Origin: Tenebrio molitor
Lineage: Eukaryota; Arthropoda; Insecta; Coleoptera; Tenebrionidae
Reading direction: 5' to 3'
Assembly (NCBI RefSeq): GCF_963966145.1
Contig: NC_091049.1
Span: forward strand, 27,838,001-27,902,000
DNA length: 64,000 nt
Shown: piece by piece, positions 23,845 to 34,984 of the stretch
Layout: every line of letters begins with the position of its first letter
Numbering within the stretch: position 1 is the first letter of the stretch
Program-made: the position numbers and the translations under genes
Notes under the pieces: model-generated
Seen by the model: only the letters and a program-made list of their open reading frames with translations
Told to the model about the DNA's origin: nothing
The model's database searches: none

Positions 23845-23945
23845 TTAGCGGTTTCGTGTCGGAATTATCCTTTGTCGAGGGCGGAGCGAAAGGAGTCGAA
23901 TTACATGCGAACATCCTGAATGTCAACCGCAGGAAGCTATTTTTA
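23845..23945 (+). repeat. Partner of the inverted fragment at 22330-22450
   Basis: It shares AATTAGCGGTTTCGTGTCGG, TCCTTTGTC and ACATCCTGAATGTCAACCGC with the minus strand of 22330-22450. A 185-codon plus frame (23493-24050) runs over this fragment but has no recognised domain, and an equally long-looking frame exists on the other strand. Confidence 0.5.
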
Positions 23946-24167
23946 CCTTGGCGGATTAATTGGCGCCGCTCCTGTTTTGGTTTCATTAAGGCGGACTTGC
24001 AGCTTTTTCATCCGGACCAAATTAAAATCGAGAACGTGTTCACTTTGTGATGTCAGCTGGGACAAATACTTTGCAAAGTCGGCGTGTTTGCTTTTGAAGC
24101 CAGGTTAATGAGATCCGAAAGATAATCAAATTAAATTCGAATGGCAAAGTTTCATCTCCCAAAAGAA

Positions 24168-24741
24168 ATATTCCATTTGTCTTTGACCTTTCTGACCAAA
24201 AAAGTGTTATTCTGTTTTTGAAGCTCGAGAAAATGGAAATTCAGAGAGCTACAACTGTTTTTACCTCTATCTGTATTCATGTATGTTTGTTCGTTTTGGA
24301 TAAACTCGAGAACCGCTTGACCAATTTCCAAAATTCTTTCACTGTTGGATAGCCTGATCCTTCAGGAGTGATATCCCCAAGTATTGTCACGCTAACACTG
24401 GAGGGGGCGGCGCAGCTTACTAAAATGTTGCGCGACGCGCTAGTTGTTTTTATATAATAATTCTATTTGTCCCTATTTGACCTTTCTGGCCATTCTCATT
24501 TTTGAGGCTCGTGAAAATCGCAATTCAGAAAGTTACAACCGTTTTTACCTATACATATTTGTATTCGTGTATGTTTACACGTTTTGGATAAACTCGAGAA
24601 CCGCTCGACCGATTTTCAAAATTCTTTCACTGTTGGATAGCCTGATCCTTCAGGAGAGCCATCGGCGAGTATCGTCACGCTACCGCCCCAGGGGGCGGCG
24701 CAGCTCACCAAAATGTTGCGCGGCGCGTTTTTATATAATTG
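24168..24741 (+). repeat. Two tandem 285-bp units of a dispersed element
   Basis: The units start near 24168 and 24455. Both contain TTTGACCTTTCTGRCC, GGATAAACTCGAGAACCGCT, CACTGTTGGATAGCCTGATC, CTTCAGGAG, GGGGGCGGCGCAGCT and AAAATGTTGCGCG before TTTTTATATAAT. The CTCGACCGATTTTCAAAATT-type motif resembles sequences found at the ends of many insect transposable elements, but I cannot assign a family. Confidence 0.7.
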
Positions 24742-24749
24742 GCAGCAAC

Positions 24750-26030
24750 AATGAAAAATCCCTTTCTGAGCTCACTTTGGGGTGTCTTTCGCCGAACTCG
24801 CCCCAGTTAGGGTTACATTCCGTAATATCGCGAAAGCTCTTTCATCTCGTGAGTCGTTCCCAGCGAGATTTATTCGTCTCGGGTTCAGTTAAAACTGGTG
24901 AGGACCGCACATAAAACTCGGGGATTGTTTTCGTTTGAAATAGTTTGGAAATTATTTCTTGCAAATCTACGCAACTATTGCCTGTTCCCAAGTTGGCAAC
25001 AATGTTCTCTCGGAGCTTAGCACCGAATTCTCGACGTTTGCCCTGCTTGCATAGCTGAACTTTTGTCCTCTCGATTGGATTCGCTAATTGAATTTTCTCG
25101 CTTGTTTTACTGTCGCAAAAGATTGCAAATCAAAAGGTGATGAAATATTCTGACGAAATAAGATTGGAGAGCCTTCTGATGGCAAATTAAGGATTTTTTT
25201 TGACGACTCAATTCGCCAAAATGGAGTGAGTTGAAAGGTTTTGGTGGGAACGGTGAGGACAAGGAGGATTATAAGTTAAGAGATAAAATAAAAGAGAATG
25301 CAGGAGGATGTGGGTAAAGTAGAAATCTATTAATCAAGTGAGAATTTCTCTTCTGGATACTTGTGTAACAATTTGGTTATTGTGTTTTGCGTTTCGTTTC
25401 GTCACGATATGACGTCAGGGAGCGCCGCAATAACCATAAATCTGTGTCCAGTACATTGCGGTATAGTGAGCTCGCCTCGATCATGTGAAAAGTGCATTTT
25501 TAGCCGAATGAAAGTGTAGAAATCTGTTGCTTTAGCTGTTCTTGGTAGAAAAAACAAATGGTCATCTATTAAGTTCCACTTTGTCGCCACCCCCGCCGCG
25601 GCGACTTTAATTAAAAGAAAGTCCATCGCGTTAGCAATTAGGCGGCGGCACAGAGCAACAGATAAATCAACCTCAATTTCCCCGCCGCCCAAAATAATAA
25701 CGGCTCTCGCCGCCTCCTCGCGTCTAATTCACAAAAGTCAATGCCGCCACCGCCGGAGAATTTTAAGCAGCGTCGACCCATCGGGGGAAATTAAATTTGG
25801 GTCGTTTCCCGATGACGCGGAATTAATAACGTGCTGAAACTGTCAACTGTAAAAGCGCAACCAATCACACGTCTCCTCCTAATTATATCCGAGCGCGACG
25901 TACTTCTGCCACCCGACCTAATTACGCCGCCCCCGGACCGGGACGTTCGACAGCTTCGCGTTTTTCACCCCGATCACTAAAAATCTTCCACCGGTAATAA
26001 TGACAACTATGCTTAATCAAACTGGTAGAT
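24750..26030. other. GC-richer island, no recognised gene
   Basis: Single-copy-looking sequence with GCCGCC-rich patches near 25590-25760 and 25890-25970. Short frames have no family signature. Islands of this kind recur between the satellite arrays and might hold regulatory sequence, but nothing specific is visible. Confidence 0.45.
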
Positions 26031-26035
26031 TGTAG

Positions 26036-26193
26036 TAGAGGTGTTGGATTCTCTCATGGGCTGTGACCTCGGGAATATCTCCGCGAAGCGGAGCGATAAA
26101 CCAGTAAAAAATCTGTAAATGAAAATTGAAAACGTCGACTGCGCCGTTTGCGTAGATATGACTCATAGCCCATGAGAAAATCCAAAACTTCTA
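26036..26193. mobile_element. 158-bp MITE, CTCTCATGG family, complete copy
   Basis: The 31-bp terminal inverted repeats (26036-26066 and 26163-26193) differ at four positions and begin TAGAGGTGTTGGATTCTC and TAGAAGTTTTGGATTTTC. The interior matches 19764-19916. It is non-coding, with TA at both ends. It lies just left of a CGGCCTGAATGCCGTGCCG motif shared with the SINE candidate. Confidence 0.8.
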
Positions 26194-26199
26194 ATAGCC

Positions 26200-27500
26200 G
26201 TACGCATTGATTAATCCGGCCTGAATGCCGTGCCGTTGGACTTATGGCACAATAGAAGGTATCCAAAAAAATTGTTTCGGGATCAGTGAAAACACATTTC
26301 GCATTTGTAGTTCGTGAAAATTTCAGTAGGAATTTCCTGAAAAATTGAAAATCCTAAGAATGTCATTTAAAATTAATGGGGATGTGGATTTTACACCGAC
26401 TTCTGGGATTTATAAATATTTGATGTCCTACGTCCTTTAACATTAATAAAAAGGACATTTGCAAGGCGATTGTCGAGAGGCAAAATCAATGAATCGAGAT
26501 TTTAAAAAAATGGAGAAATATTCTGTCGAGTGGAAGAAAAAACACTAGGAATAATTTATTTTTGCTGAAAAATGAAATTGTTCGTCTCCAGATCCGTGTT
26601 TGCCAAGAGAGCCTTCTTCAGTCGTGATTTCAGTTGATTAAGTGAAAGCCCAATTTAAATTTGTGTAAATACTTTTAGGTAAAAGTAAAATCTGATGTAA
26701 AAAATAATTTTGTTGACAGGTGCATGAGCGAGACTCGTTCGGATTATTTGCGCAGCGTGAAAATTAGTTGGAGATTAAATGTAAAAATAATTGTTAGCGG
26801 GGGGGCGTCGGCGCAGAGCACGATCTCGCCACCCTCTTTTTCTAGGGGAACCCCGCGACCGCAAATCCCGGGATTTTTCCAATCCGGTTTCCCATCGCAT
26901 CGTCCCGCTTCGGCGGCGTGTTTACAACGAGGAATTAGAGGACTCAGGATATAAATCTAAATTAAAAGGCACTAGCCGGCCGAGCGGAAGGATCTCGCCT
27001 CCCTCCGCAAATGTTTCATTCAAGGCGCCTTTATTAAAACGTAGCGATCAATCCGGGCCTCGAGTTTTGTACTTTTCGTTATCTCCCTCTCGTCCTTTTC
27101 CCACTCGACGCCGCTCCCAAATTGAAATATTCCAGGATCGATGGCGCGATCGATGATCGTCGCCGAGGGGCGCTCTAAAACTTGAAAAACTGCAAGGGTA
27201 ATGAAAACGTACGACGCTTTACGGGGGCGGGGGCGTGACCCGACAGACGGTTCCGCTGTTTGTCCACTTTTTCAGGGGTGGCTTCGTTAAATATTCATCA
27301 AAGGGACTGGCATGATCTTGTTGTGGCGTAGTTTTGTTCTGGGGTGTTGAGACGAAGATCAAAAACGCCGACGGAGCCAGTTTTGTCGAGCTGGCGCAGC
27401 CGGTGACACGGCATTCAGGCCGTATCGTAAAAAATTCTCGGGGCAATTAAGAAATTTCTGTCATGTAGAATTAGGACTAAACGCTTTAATTTAAGTCTTG
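26200..27500. other. Mixed stretch with a GC-rich island, no recognised gene
   Basis: AT-rich to about 26790, then GC-rich to about 27420. Plus-strand frames at 26724-26954 and 26791-27156 overlap in different phases and show only low-complexity Arg/Ser/Pro content. A CACGGCATTCAGGCCG motif near 27409 matches the tail of the SINE candidate. Confidence 0.45.
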
Positions 27501-27506
27501 GTTTGT

Positions 27507-27640
27507 AGTTCTGGTGTACCGCAGGGTTCTGTTTTTGAACCGTTGCTGTTTACCGTATATGATTTGATATTTAAGGAAATGTACTTATCTGTGCAGCCAA
27601 ATGACGTTATAAGAGATTTATTTCATGTTTTCCGCTGGAT
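27507..27640 (+). pseudogene. Reverse transcriptase fragment (SGVPQGSVFEPLLF)
   Basis: The plus frame reads SSGVPQGSVFEPLLFTVYDL. It fits the non-LTR RT core G-V-P-Q-G-S-V-L-G-P-L-L-F-x-x-Y-x-x-D-L, with L-G replaced by F-E. The frame stays open for about 45 codons but shows no later RT motif. No start or upstream domain is visible, so this is a relic. Confidence 0.7.
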
Positions 27641-28049
27641 CGTAGAAGAAAACTGAGAGATGTTAGATTTTACATGAGTTCGTGCATGACTCTGGTCTGT
27701 TGACTGTAACGAATTATTGTCGCTGAACTTTCCTGTGCCAAGACTCCAACAAACACGATTTATTGCTCTTGTTGTCCTTGCAACAAATTAAATCTCTCAT
27801 GTGGAGACTGACAAATGGAAAACGTCATTCAAAAGTCTCGTGGAATTATTTCCAATGAACTGAAGGAAACTAAATTACCAATTATTCTTTTATGAGATGG
27901 TTTCATATTTACATTTATTGTACGTACTTTTATCTTCCTTCTCACAAACTTCTTCTAAGAACGTTTTAATTTTAATAAATTTGGAAAAGTGCACTTTTTA
28001 TGCACACGAATTTTTCAATATGAAACAATTGAACCAGATCAAATCTGAA

Positions 28050-30500
28050 AAGTGTGTTTGATGGATTTAAATAAGACGAATCGAATAAAAAAATCGCCAT
28101 GGCTCTGGATCTATGACAGATCGAGAAAATTGCATTTATGTGATTCGCAAAAATGGTGGATGCGCCGGGATATTTTTAAAATAAAAATAAAAATGTCTTC
28201 GCTATGGCTTGAGTTAAATCAAAACTGAAAACCTAGTTTTGTAGCTTTGAGTGGAAGGAATCGAATGCAATAAACTGTTTTGTTCTATCTCTAGTAATGA
28301 TCGAGAAATCTGCATTTCTGTAGCTTGCAAAAATGATACATTTACCTAATATGTATTAATTTTTTGGTTGAAATAAACATACTCGTATCTCCCTTAGGGC
28401 GTGACCTAGATCCTGTCTTAAAATTGCATTTTGTAGACTTAATCGTGAGGAATCGAAGGAAGAAAGAAATATCAAAAAGGTAGAAACGCAGGGCTATGAT
28501 ATTTTATGATATATTTCTTGAACTATATTAAATTTAAAAACTGTGTTTTATAGATTTAATCATGCTGTATTACATAAAGAGGGCTTTTTAACACCATCTC
28601 CAAAATTGCTGTAAAAAATTTAAAAAATAACGAAGCTGATACATTTTTTTGGATTTTATATCTCACAAAAATGGTAGATGCGCCGGGATAGCTTTCAGTG
28701 TGATATTTTATGATATCTTCCTAATGGTTTGACTACCTCAAAACAAAAATTGTATTTTATTCTTCTCATTCAGCTTCATTAAATGACGAAAAATAGAATT
28801 ATAACTCTATTTCTTCCAGAAAGAAAAAAATTGAAAAACTATATTTTTTCGTGGAAATTATGGTATTTTTCTCAAAATTCGAACTACATAGATCAAATCT
28901 GAAAAGTGTGTATGATGGACTTAACTAAGACGAATCGAATAAAAAAATCGCCATGGCTCTGGGTCTCTGACAGATCGAGAAAATTGCATTTATGTAATTT
29001 GCAAAAATGGTGGATGCACCGGGATATTTTTAAAATAGAAATAAAAATGTCTTCGTTATGGCTAGAGTTAAATCAAAACTGAAAACCTAGCTTTGTAGCT
29101 TTGAGTGGAAGGAATCGAATGCAATAAACTGTTTCGTTCTATCTCTAGTAATGATCGAGAAATCTGCATTTGTCTAGCTTGCAAAAATGATACATTTACC
29201 TAATATGTATTAATTTTTTGGTTGAAATAAACATACTCGTATCTTCCTTAGGGCTTGACCTAGATCCTATCTTAAAATTGCATTTTGTAGACTTAATCAT
29301 GAGGAATGGAAGAAAGAAAGAAATATCAAAAAGGTAGAAACGCCGGGCTATGATATTTTATGATATATTTCTTGAACTATATTAAATTTAAAAACTGTGT
29401 TTTATAGATTTAATTATGCTCTATTACATAAAGAGGACTTTTTCACACCATCCCCAAAATCGCTGTAAAAAATTTTAAAAGTAACGAAGCGGATAAATTT
29501 TTTTGAATTTTATATCTCACAAAAATGGTGGAGGCGCCGGGATATCTTTCAGTGTGATATTTTATAATATCTTCTTAATGGTTAGACTACCTCAAAACAA
29601 AAATTGTATGTATTTTATTCCTCTCATTCAGCTTTATTAAATGACGGAAAATATATCTCTATTTCTTCCAGAAAGAAAAAAATTGATGTAAGATATTCTT
29701 TTTCGTGGAAATTATGCTATTTTTCTCACGGTTCGAACGACATAGATCAAATCTGAAAGGTGTGTATGATGGACTTAACTAAGACGAATCGAACAAAAAA
29801 AATGCCATGGGTCTGGGTCTCTGAAAAGTTGAGAAAATTACATTCATTGAATTCGCAAAAATGGTGGATGCGCCGGGATATTTTTAAAATAAAAATAATC
29901 GTATCTTTGCTACGGTTTGAGTTAAATCAAAATTGAAAGTACAGTTTTGTAGAGTTTATTGTGACGAATGAAACTGAAGAAATGGTATATCTCTATCAGT
30001 TATACCAACAGAGAATTGAATTTATTATTGCACCAAAATGGTGAAGGCGCCGGGTAATTTTTTCAGTATGATGTTTTGTGATATCTTCCTTAAGGTTTGA
30101 TACCTTTTTATTTAAATTTTCTCCAATGGAAACAACCATATCTGCCTCACGGTTTGAGCAAAATCGTGTCTAAAAGCTGTGTTTTGTGAAGGAAGCACAT
30201 GATTCTTCTGTAATATCGGCCAAGAACTGAATTTATATGTCTCACAAAAATGGTGGAGGCGCCGGGCTTGTTTTCAATATGATATCCTATGATATTTTTC
30301 TTATGGTTCGACCCAGATCTAATCTCAAATTGAATTTTATTGGTTTAGTTATGCCCAATTAGACGAAACACTCCTTAACACTGTCTCTAACATTGCTCGA
30401 AAAAGAATAAAACACAATAAAGCTGACGGAAAAATATGTTTCTTCGGAAACGATGATATTTTCCGCACGGTTTGAGCTAAATCAAATCTGAAAACTGTGC
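28050..30500 (+). repeat. Satellite B array 1, plus orientation, 854-bp higher-order unit
   Basis: Related ~170-bp monomers are organised in an 854-bp higher-order repeat of five monomers. The GC box (ATGGTGGATGCGCCGGGATA and variants) recurs at 28149, 29003 and 29857, and a second box at 28667 and 29521, each spaced 854 bp. Further boxes lie near 30034 and 30246 in less regular units. Recurrent linker sequences include GAACCAGATCAAATCTGAAA, AATCGAATAAAAAAATCGCC and TTGTAGCTTTGAGTGGAAGG. There are no genes. Confidence 0.85.
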
Positions 30501-30625
30501 GACAACTAGAAATCCTGCCACAAAACATAGATTAATTCGCAAACAACTAGATTTATTTTTATTTTTATTGCCTTCGACAGATGAATAAAATAACGATTAG
30601 AGTGCTCGATATTTACAGGTGATAA
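30500..30625 (+). repeat. 120-bp dispersed repeat, copy 1
   Basis: It shares ACTAGAAATCCTGCCAC, ACTAGATTTATT, TTTTTATTGCCTTCGAC or TTTTTATTGGCTTCGAC, and ATGAATAAAATAA, in order, with 31690-31815. It lies at the right edge of satellite B array 1. Confidence 0.65.
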
Positions 30626-30823
30626 TTCTCTTCATTGTCAAGCATTTATTTTTGATCAAATGAGTTTTTTGTTTTTCTCCTGGCACTGATGCTTCTTAAT
30701 TGGGTTTTTTTAACGAAAAGCTCGTTTTCATTAATAACTGCTGTAATTATTTTTTGTAATTAAGAACATGTCAGCAAATGAAAACATGATACTGACGAAG
30801 TAAAAGCAAAGATAAAATTTAAA

Positions 30824-30930
30824 AAGTCTCGTACGGTTGGGGTCCTCGCCTTGGGCTCGGACGCCCAACTTCCGTACTCGTGATTAAATGCACTACTTTG
30901 CTCACTTGTATTGAAAATAGCTATTAATGG
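30824..30930 (-). repeat. 105-bp dispersed element, copy 1 (inverted)
   Basis: On the minus strand it reads TAGCTATTTTCAATACAAGT, GAGCAAAGTAGTGCATTTAA, TCACGAGTACGGAAGTTGGG and then GCGAGGACCCCAACC. Copies lie at 33245-33340 and 47098-47201 on the plus strand. Copies 1 and 3 are almost identical. Confidence 0.8.
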
Positions 30931-31544
30931 TAAGGATCGACATTAAAAAATAAATTAGCAAGAGCCCCCACTACCTTCCCCTCGATTTTTTTTTAATGTA
31001 ACCCTCCGCTTCACACTGTAAATAAGCCGAAATTTATTCGCCGTGCACGCCACGGTTGGCCTCCGCTCACTTCCTTTATTTACGATTCATCTCGAAAAAA
31101 GCCATCGAATTAATTCGCAACTGCGAGCCTGTTTATCACCGCACATTAATTAACACGATCCAGACGCCAGCCGGAATTACAAAATGGCCGAGCGTCATTG
31201 TAAAAGTATGCAACCAGTCATCCACGCGACGTAACGAGTTGCATCATTAACATGGCCCCCGTTCCATATTTTCCGGATTGCTTCACAAATTAACCCGTCC
31301 GTCTTGTTTATTGCCGCCGTATTCCGTTTAATTTTCCGGCAAATTTAAAAAAATACCCGTTCCTTAACCCTCCCATAAAAGTAATTCCCTCGCAACCGCC
31401 ACCGCCGACATAAAACACACTTGCGGCGAACCGCCGCGTGTCCACCTCCGCCTCTCTGCTTATATTAATGACCCTTAAAATATTGTTTATGAATGTAAGC
31501 TCGATAAACAAAGGGCCGGATACGCTTGCGGTAATGAACAGGGT

Positions 31545-31625
31545 GTAGTGCGGTCACTTGCCGAGGGGCGGCAGCGAAAAAAAACAAACACTTGATAAAT
31601 TGATCCGGCCTGAATACCGTGGTAC
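31545..31625 (+). mobile_element. SINE candidate copy with partial 5S-like head
   Basis: The order GTGCGGTCACTTGCCGAGGG, then GCGGCAGCGA, an A-rich run and GATCCGGCCTGAATACCGTG parallels the better copy at 15770-15970. The head is more diverged. No target duplication was recognised. Confidence 0.4.
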
Positions 31626-31689
31626 CGAGACTCATGATACGCATCCCAGGATTAATAAAAGAAAATCTCCAAAATGTTCGCCGAAAATA

Positions 31690-31815
31690 AATCTACTAGA
31701 AATCCTGCCACGTATTATCGATTTAAATCTGCACAGGACTAGATTTATTCTTCATTTTTATTGGCTTCGACGTATGAATAAAATAATCATTAATATGCCG
31801 TATATGTGCATGATG
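31690..31815 (+). repeat. 120-bp dispersed repeat, copy 2
   Basis: This is the direct copy of 30500-30625, more diverged in its centre. Confidence 0.65.
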
Positions 31816-32011
31816 ATCCTTTCAGGAATAGGATATTACAGTCGTATTTTTAAAATCTACGTATCCTCGTACGCGATTGCAAGGAATGTTTTCTAAAGGA
31901 TTGGGGTGTTAAAATGTGAAAGGTCTCGAGAAAGGAAAGCTTTGAGCTCCTGCAAGATTTACAACAAGATTAGAGCTGCCCCCACCGAAATAATAATAAT
32001 AATAATGTTGA

Positions 32012-32070
32012 TTGTCATTCGAGAAGTTAAGCAACGCTGGCTCTGATTCGGTTGGAGCCCGCCACAACCA
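32012..32070 (+). other. 5S rRNA-like box A fragment
   Basis: CGAGAAGTTAAGCAACGCTG matches the conserved GAAGTTAAGCAACG part of 5S rRNA, followed by a weaker TTCGGTTGGAGCC continuation. The rest of a 5S gene is absent, so this is not a functional 5S gene. It could be another diverged copy of the 5S-like SINE candidate. Confidence 0.35.
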
Positions 32071-32394
32071 TCCCGTCCGGCTGGCAATAATCCCCCCGCC
32101 GCCCCCGGGCGGATTTTTGCGTGTCCCGACCTGAGCGCCGCCTCCGCACAACATTCCGGTCGAATTCCGGCGCGACTGTTTCGAATAGATCAGGGCGGCT
32201 TAGACGCGAACGGTCACGGAATTCCGTAATAATGGAAGTATCGGCGGCGGCGGGATGTAACTCGCGTCGCGACGCCCTACGCCGCCTGAATGTTGATACG
32301 CGCCAAATGAGACGCTTTACTTGTTACGGAACGTGTTCGCTACAATTACCGACACGCGAGACCCTGACTCTCTTACGGGGGCGGCGGCGCTGGC

Positions 32395-32460
32395 ATACAG
32401 ATGAGAGACAGCAGCGGGCCTAGGGCTGAACGCTGAGGGACGCCGGTGCGGCTCGGTCGG
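32395..32460 (-). pseudogene. Reverse transcriptase scrap (GVPQRSALGPLL)
   Basis: The minus frame reads RPSRTGVPQRSALGPLLSLI. This fits the RT core with G replaced by R after Q and no Y-x-N continuation. An AATAAT microsatellite lies upstream of it at about 32545, as for the fragment near 5560. It is short and decayed. Confidence 0.5.
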
Positions 32461-33244
32461 CGACGTCTGACACTTTGGTGGCGGCGATGGCCTAAACTGG
32501 AGGTGGTGATCGATACCGCACTGTACTGGGTGTCCCAACTCAAATAATAATAATAATTAAAGTTTGGACAATGTAAATATGCAAACCCCCGGAAAATATC
32601 TAAGAAATATTCTCTCTCCAGGAAATCTAATTTAACTTTTCTGATTAAAACGCAAAACTTCCACGTTTTGCGCAAGAGAAAAATATGTAATTTAATATTT
32701 CGTCTGGAAGGAGAGGACTGTCCGTTTTGGGGTTACGCCAATTCAGTAAATCCCCCAAACTGGCGGTGATAATAAAATAAAGATAACGATTTGCACGGTG
32801 ACAGCTTGTAAACTGGCACTTCGAGCACGCAATCTCGTTAACTTTTTAATGGTGCGAAAGTTGGGCTGTCATCTCAGGTCCGGGCTTAGACCTGGAAGAC
32901 GCCATCCAACTTTTTTCGGACGTCACAAGAAGTCACTTAAGGCAATTTGAGCGATCGACGTGTTCGCTCAATGTCGCCCGAACTTGGAAAGGGAGTTTTA
33001 GTGCGATTAGGAGTGCATTTGGTGCGCGTGGAGGGTGGTGCTGTGAAGAAACCAGGCTTCATCACTAAAAAATTTTATTCAGCAAACAGCTATAATATGC
33101 TCCTTTCTCGTTTTCTATAGAATATATCGTGTTCTACAAAGAAGGTACTAAAGGATTTTGCTCTATCTGCTAAAACCTTATTTTCAAAACAGGTTTTGTG
33201 TAAATAGAAAGAAGAGAAAATAAAATATCAAAAGAGTAGGAAAT

Positions 33245-33340
33245 ATAATAGCTATTTTCAATACAAGCGAGCAAAGTAGTGCATTTAATCACGAGTACAG
33301 AAGTTAGGCGTCTGAGCCGAAGGCGAGGTTACAAATTTAA
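33245..33340 (+). repeat. 105-bp dispersed element, copy 2
   Basis: This plus-strand copy of the element at 30824-30930 has several substitutions and loses the final CCCCAACC block. Copies 1 and 2 face each other as an inverted pair about 2.4 kb apart. Confidence 0.75.
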
Positions 33341-34980
33341 ATAAGTCAAAAATAAGACAAGCTTTAGTTACTAATATTCAAAAAGTATTTTAAAAACAGA
33401 TTAAAAAACTTTCAGTACAATATATTTGGCGCCCTCTATCCACAAACTCTCAAAACATTCACTTTGCTCACTAGTGAGAAAATATTATTTCCTCACTAGT
33501 GATTCAATTGCCGTTTTTGCTAACTATTTTCAGTGAGCAAAAACCCCTAAAATGATTGGATAATTCTAAATACCTATCACAGTTTAGCAAAATCGTAGTT
33601 TTGTATAAATCTCAAAGCCTCCGATGTTGCAATTTTTGTGGAAATCTTTATCTTTAACACACCACAAAATCGGGATCCCACCCTATGCGCCGAGTTTTCC
33701 ACCGCCCGGAAAACAACGGGGTTGCGGCAGTGTATTATCTGTATCCTTTCCGTATTTATTGCCGCGTAAAGTTCCAGGAGTTGGGTCATTATCGGGAACA
33801 TATAAGGGATCAGACCCATTACCTCGAAACACAAAAAGATAATTTGATTTCGTTAAGGGACTTATGCCGCATCCCGACGTGCTAATAATGTGTCAGGTTA
33901 ATATGTTCCGGGGATATCCTTGCGCGACTCGCTGTCCGATTCCGGGAACGCAAATAATTTTCGCGGCGGAATAAATTCTCATTTGGGATTGACGGGCATA
34001 AAGCGCCTTTTAAAAAACGTTTTGGAAAATCTGCCTCGGCAAAGTTCATGTCGGTCGGCGGAATTTATGGCCGGGCATAAATCAGTTTTTAGTGGCGCGG
34101 CCCTGGAATAACGAACTTGCTAAGTTTATAAAATTTTGGGAGGGCGAGGGACGCCAATTTGCCCCGGAAATCCGGCAAGCTCGGGCAGATCTTGGCGACA
34201 AGAAAATCCAAAAAATCTTTTCCGGAGAGAGATTTGAGAGATTTTTAATGAAGTTGTGTTGGTCCAAGTGTAAGAGAAATTCAAACAAAAAAATTATCGT
34301 TTTAAGAAAAGTACAGAAAATAGGAATGTAGTTGCTGGGGAGAAGATGTAAAACATTCAATTTTACCAATATTTCATGTGAAATAAAGGACTTTATGGCG
34401 CTGCAACGGTCTAAAATGCGTTCAGTTAAAGCCGTATAAAGAGTAGTAAGATGTTGAACGTCATAAATCTAACTGTAGATCTTGCAATAAAATTGTGGTC
34501 AGCTTTATCTAAAGCTTCGCTTGAATGAGCTTTTATAGCGTCAACTATAGATCCACATCTTGATACATTGCTTGCAAAATTTCTTTAAAAAATAAATTAG
34601 TAGTCTTTTTGGCAAATCAGGATGTAAAAATTTTCAAAATAATAAATCGAGTGATTTTTGTAGTATCTAAAAGGTCAAATGTTTACTGACACAACGAAGA
34701 ATATTTTAAATGGTTAATTCTTTGTGTTGCAGATATTTTTAATTTTGATTAATTATTGCCTCTGCAAAAGAATGTTGAAATAAAAATAATCTACAAGCTT
34801 TTGCAAAAAAAAACCTAAACCAATATGATATGCATGTTGCATAATTCTTTTACTATTTTTTGAAATTTTCTATTTTAGCATTTATTGTAAATTTTATGTT
34901 TTCGTTTCTTCCTACTTTAAGATTTCTCCTATATACTTTTTTTTGTTTCTTATTATATGATCTTCTTTTCTCTTAACTTA
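33340..34980. other. Spacer with GC-richer centre, no recognised gene
   Basis: Short frames on both strands at 33620-34370 overlap each other and show no domain. AT-rich sequence leads into satellite B array 2. Confidence 0.45.
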
Positions 34981-34984
34981 TGCA

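Noticed and set aside
23493..24050. 185-codon plus-strand frame, the longest in the window after the recombinase
   Set aside because: No domain, no family resemblance, and a 135-codon frame exists on the opposite strand over the same bases. It also overlaps a repeated fragment. It looks like a chance frame in a GC-richer patch.
26724..27156. Overlapping Arg/Ser/Pro-rich frames in a GC-rich island
   Set aside because: Two phases overlap with equal plausibility, and there is no domain, splice site or conserved motif.
32012..32070. A functional 5S rRNA gene
   Set aside because: Only the box A region matches. The 5' third, box C and the 3' stem are missing, so it can be at most a fragment.
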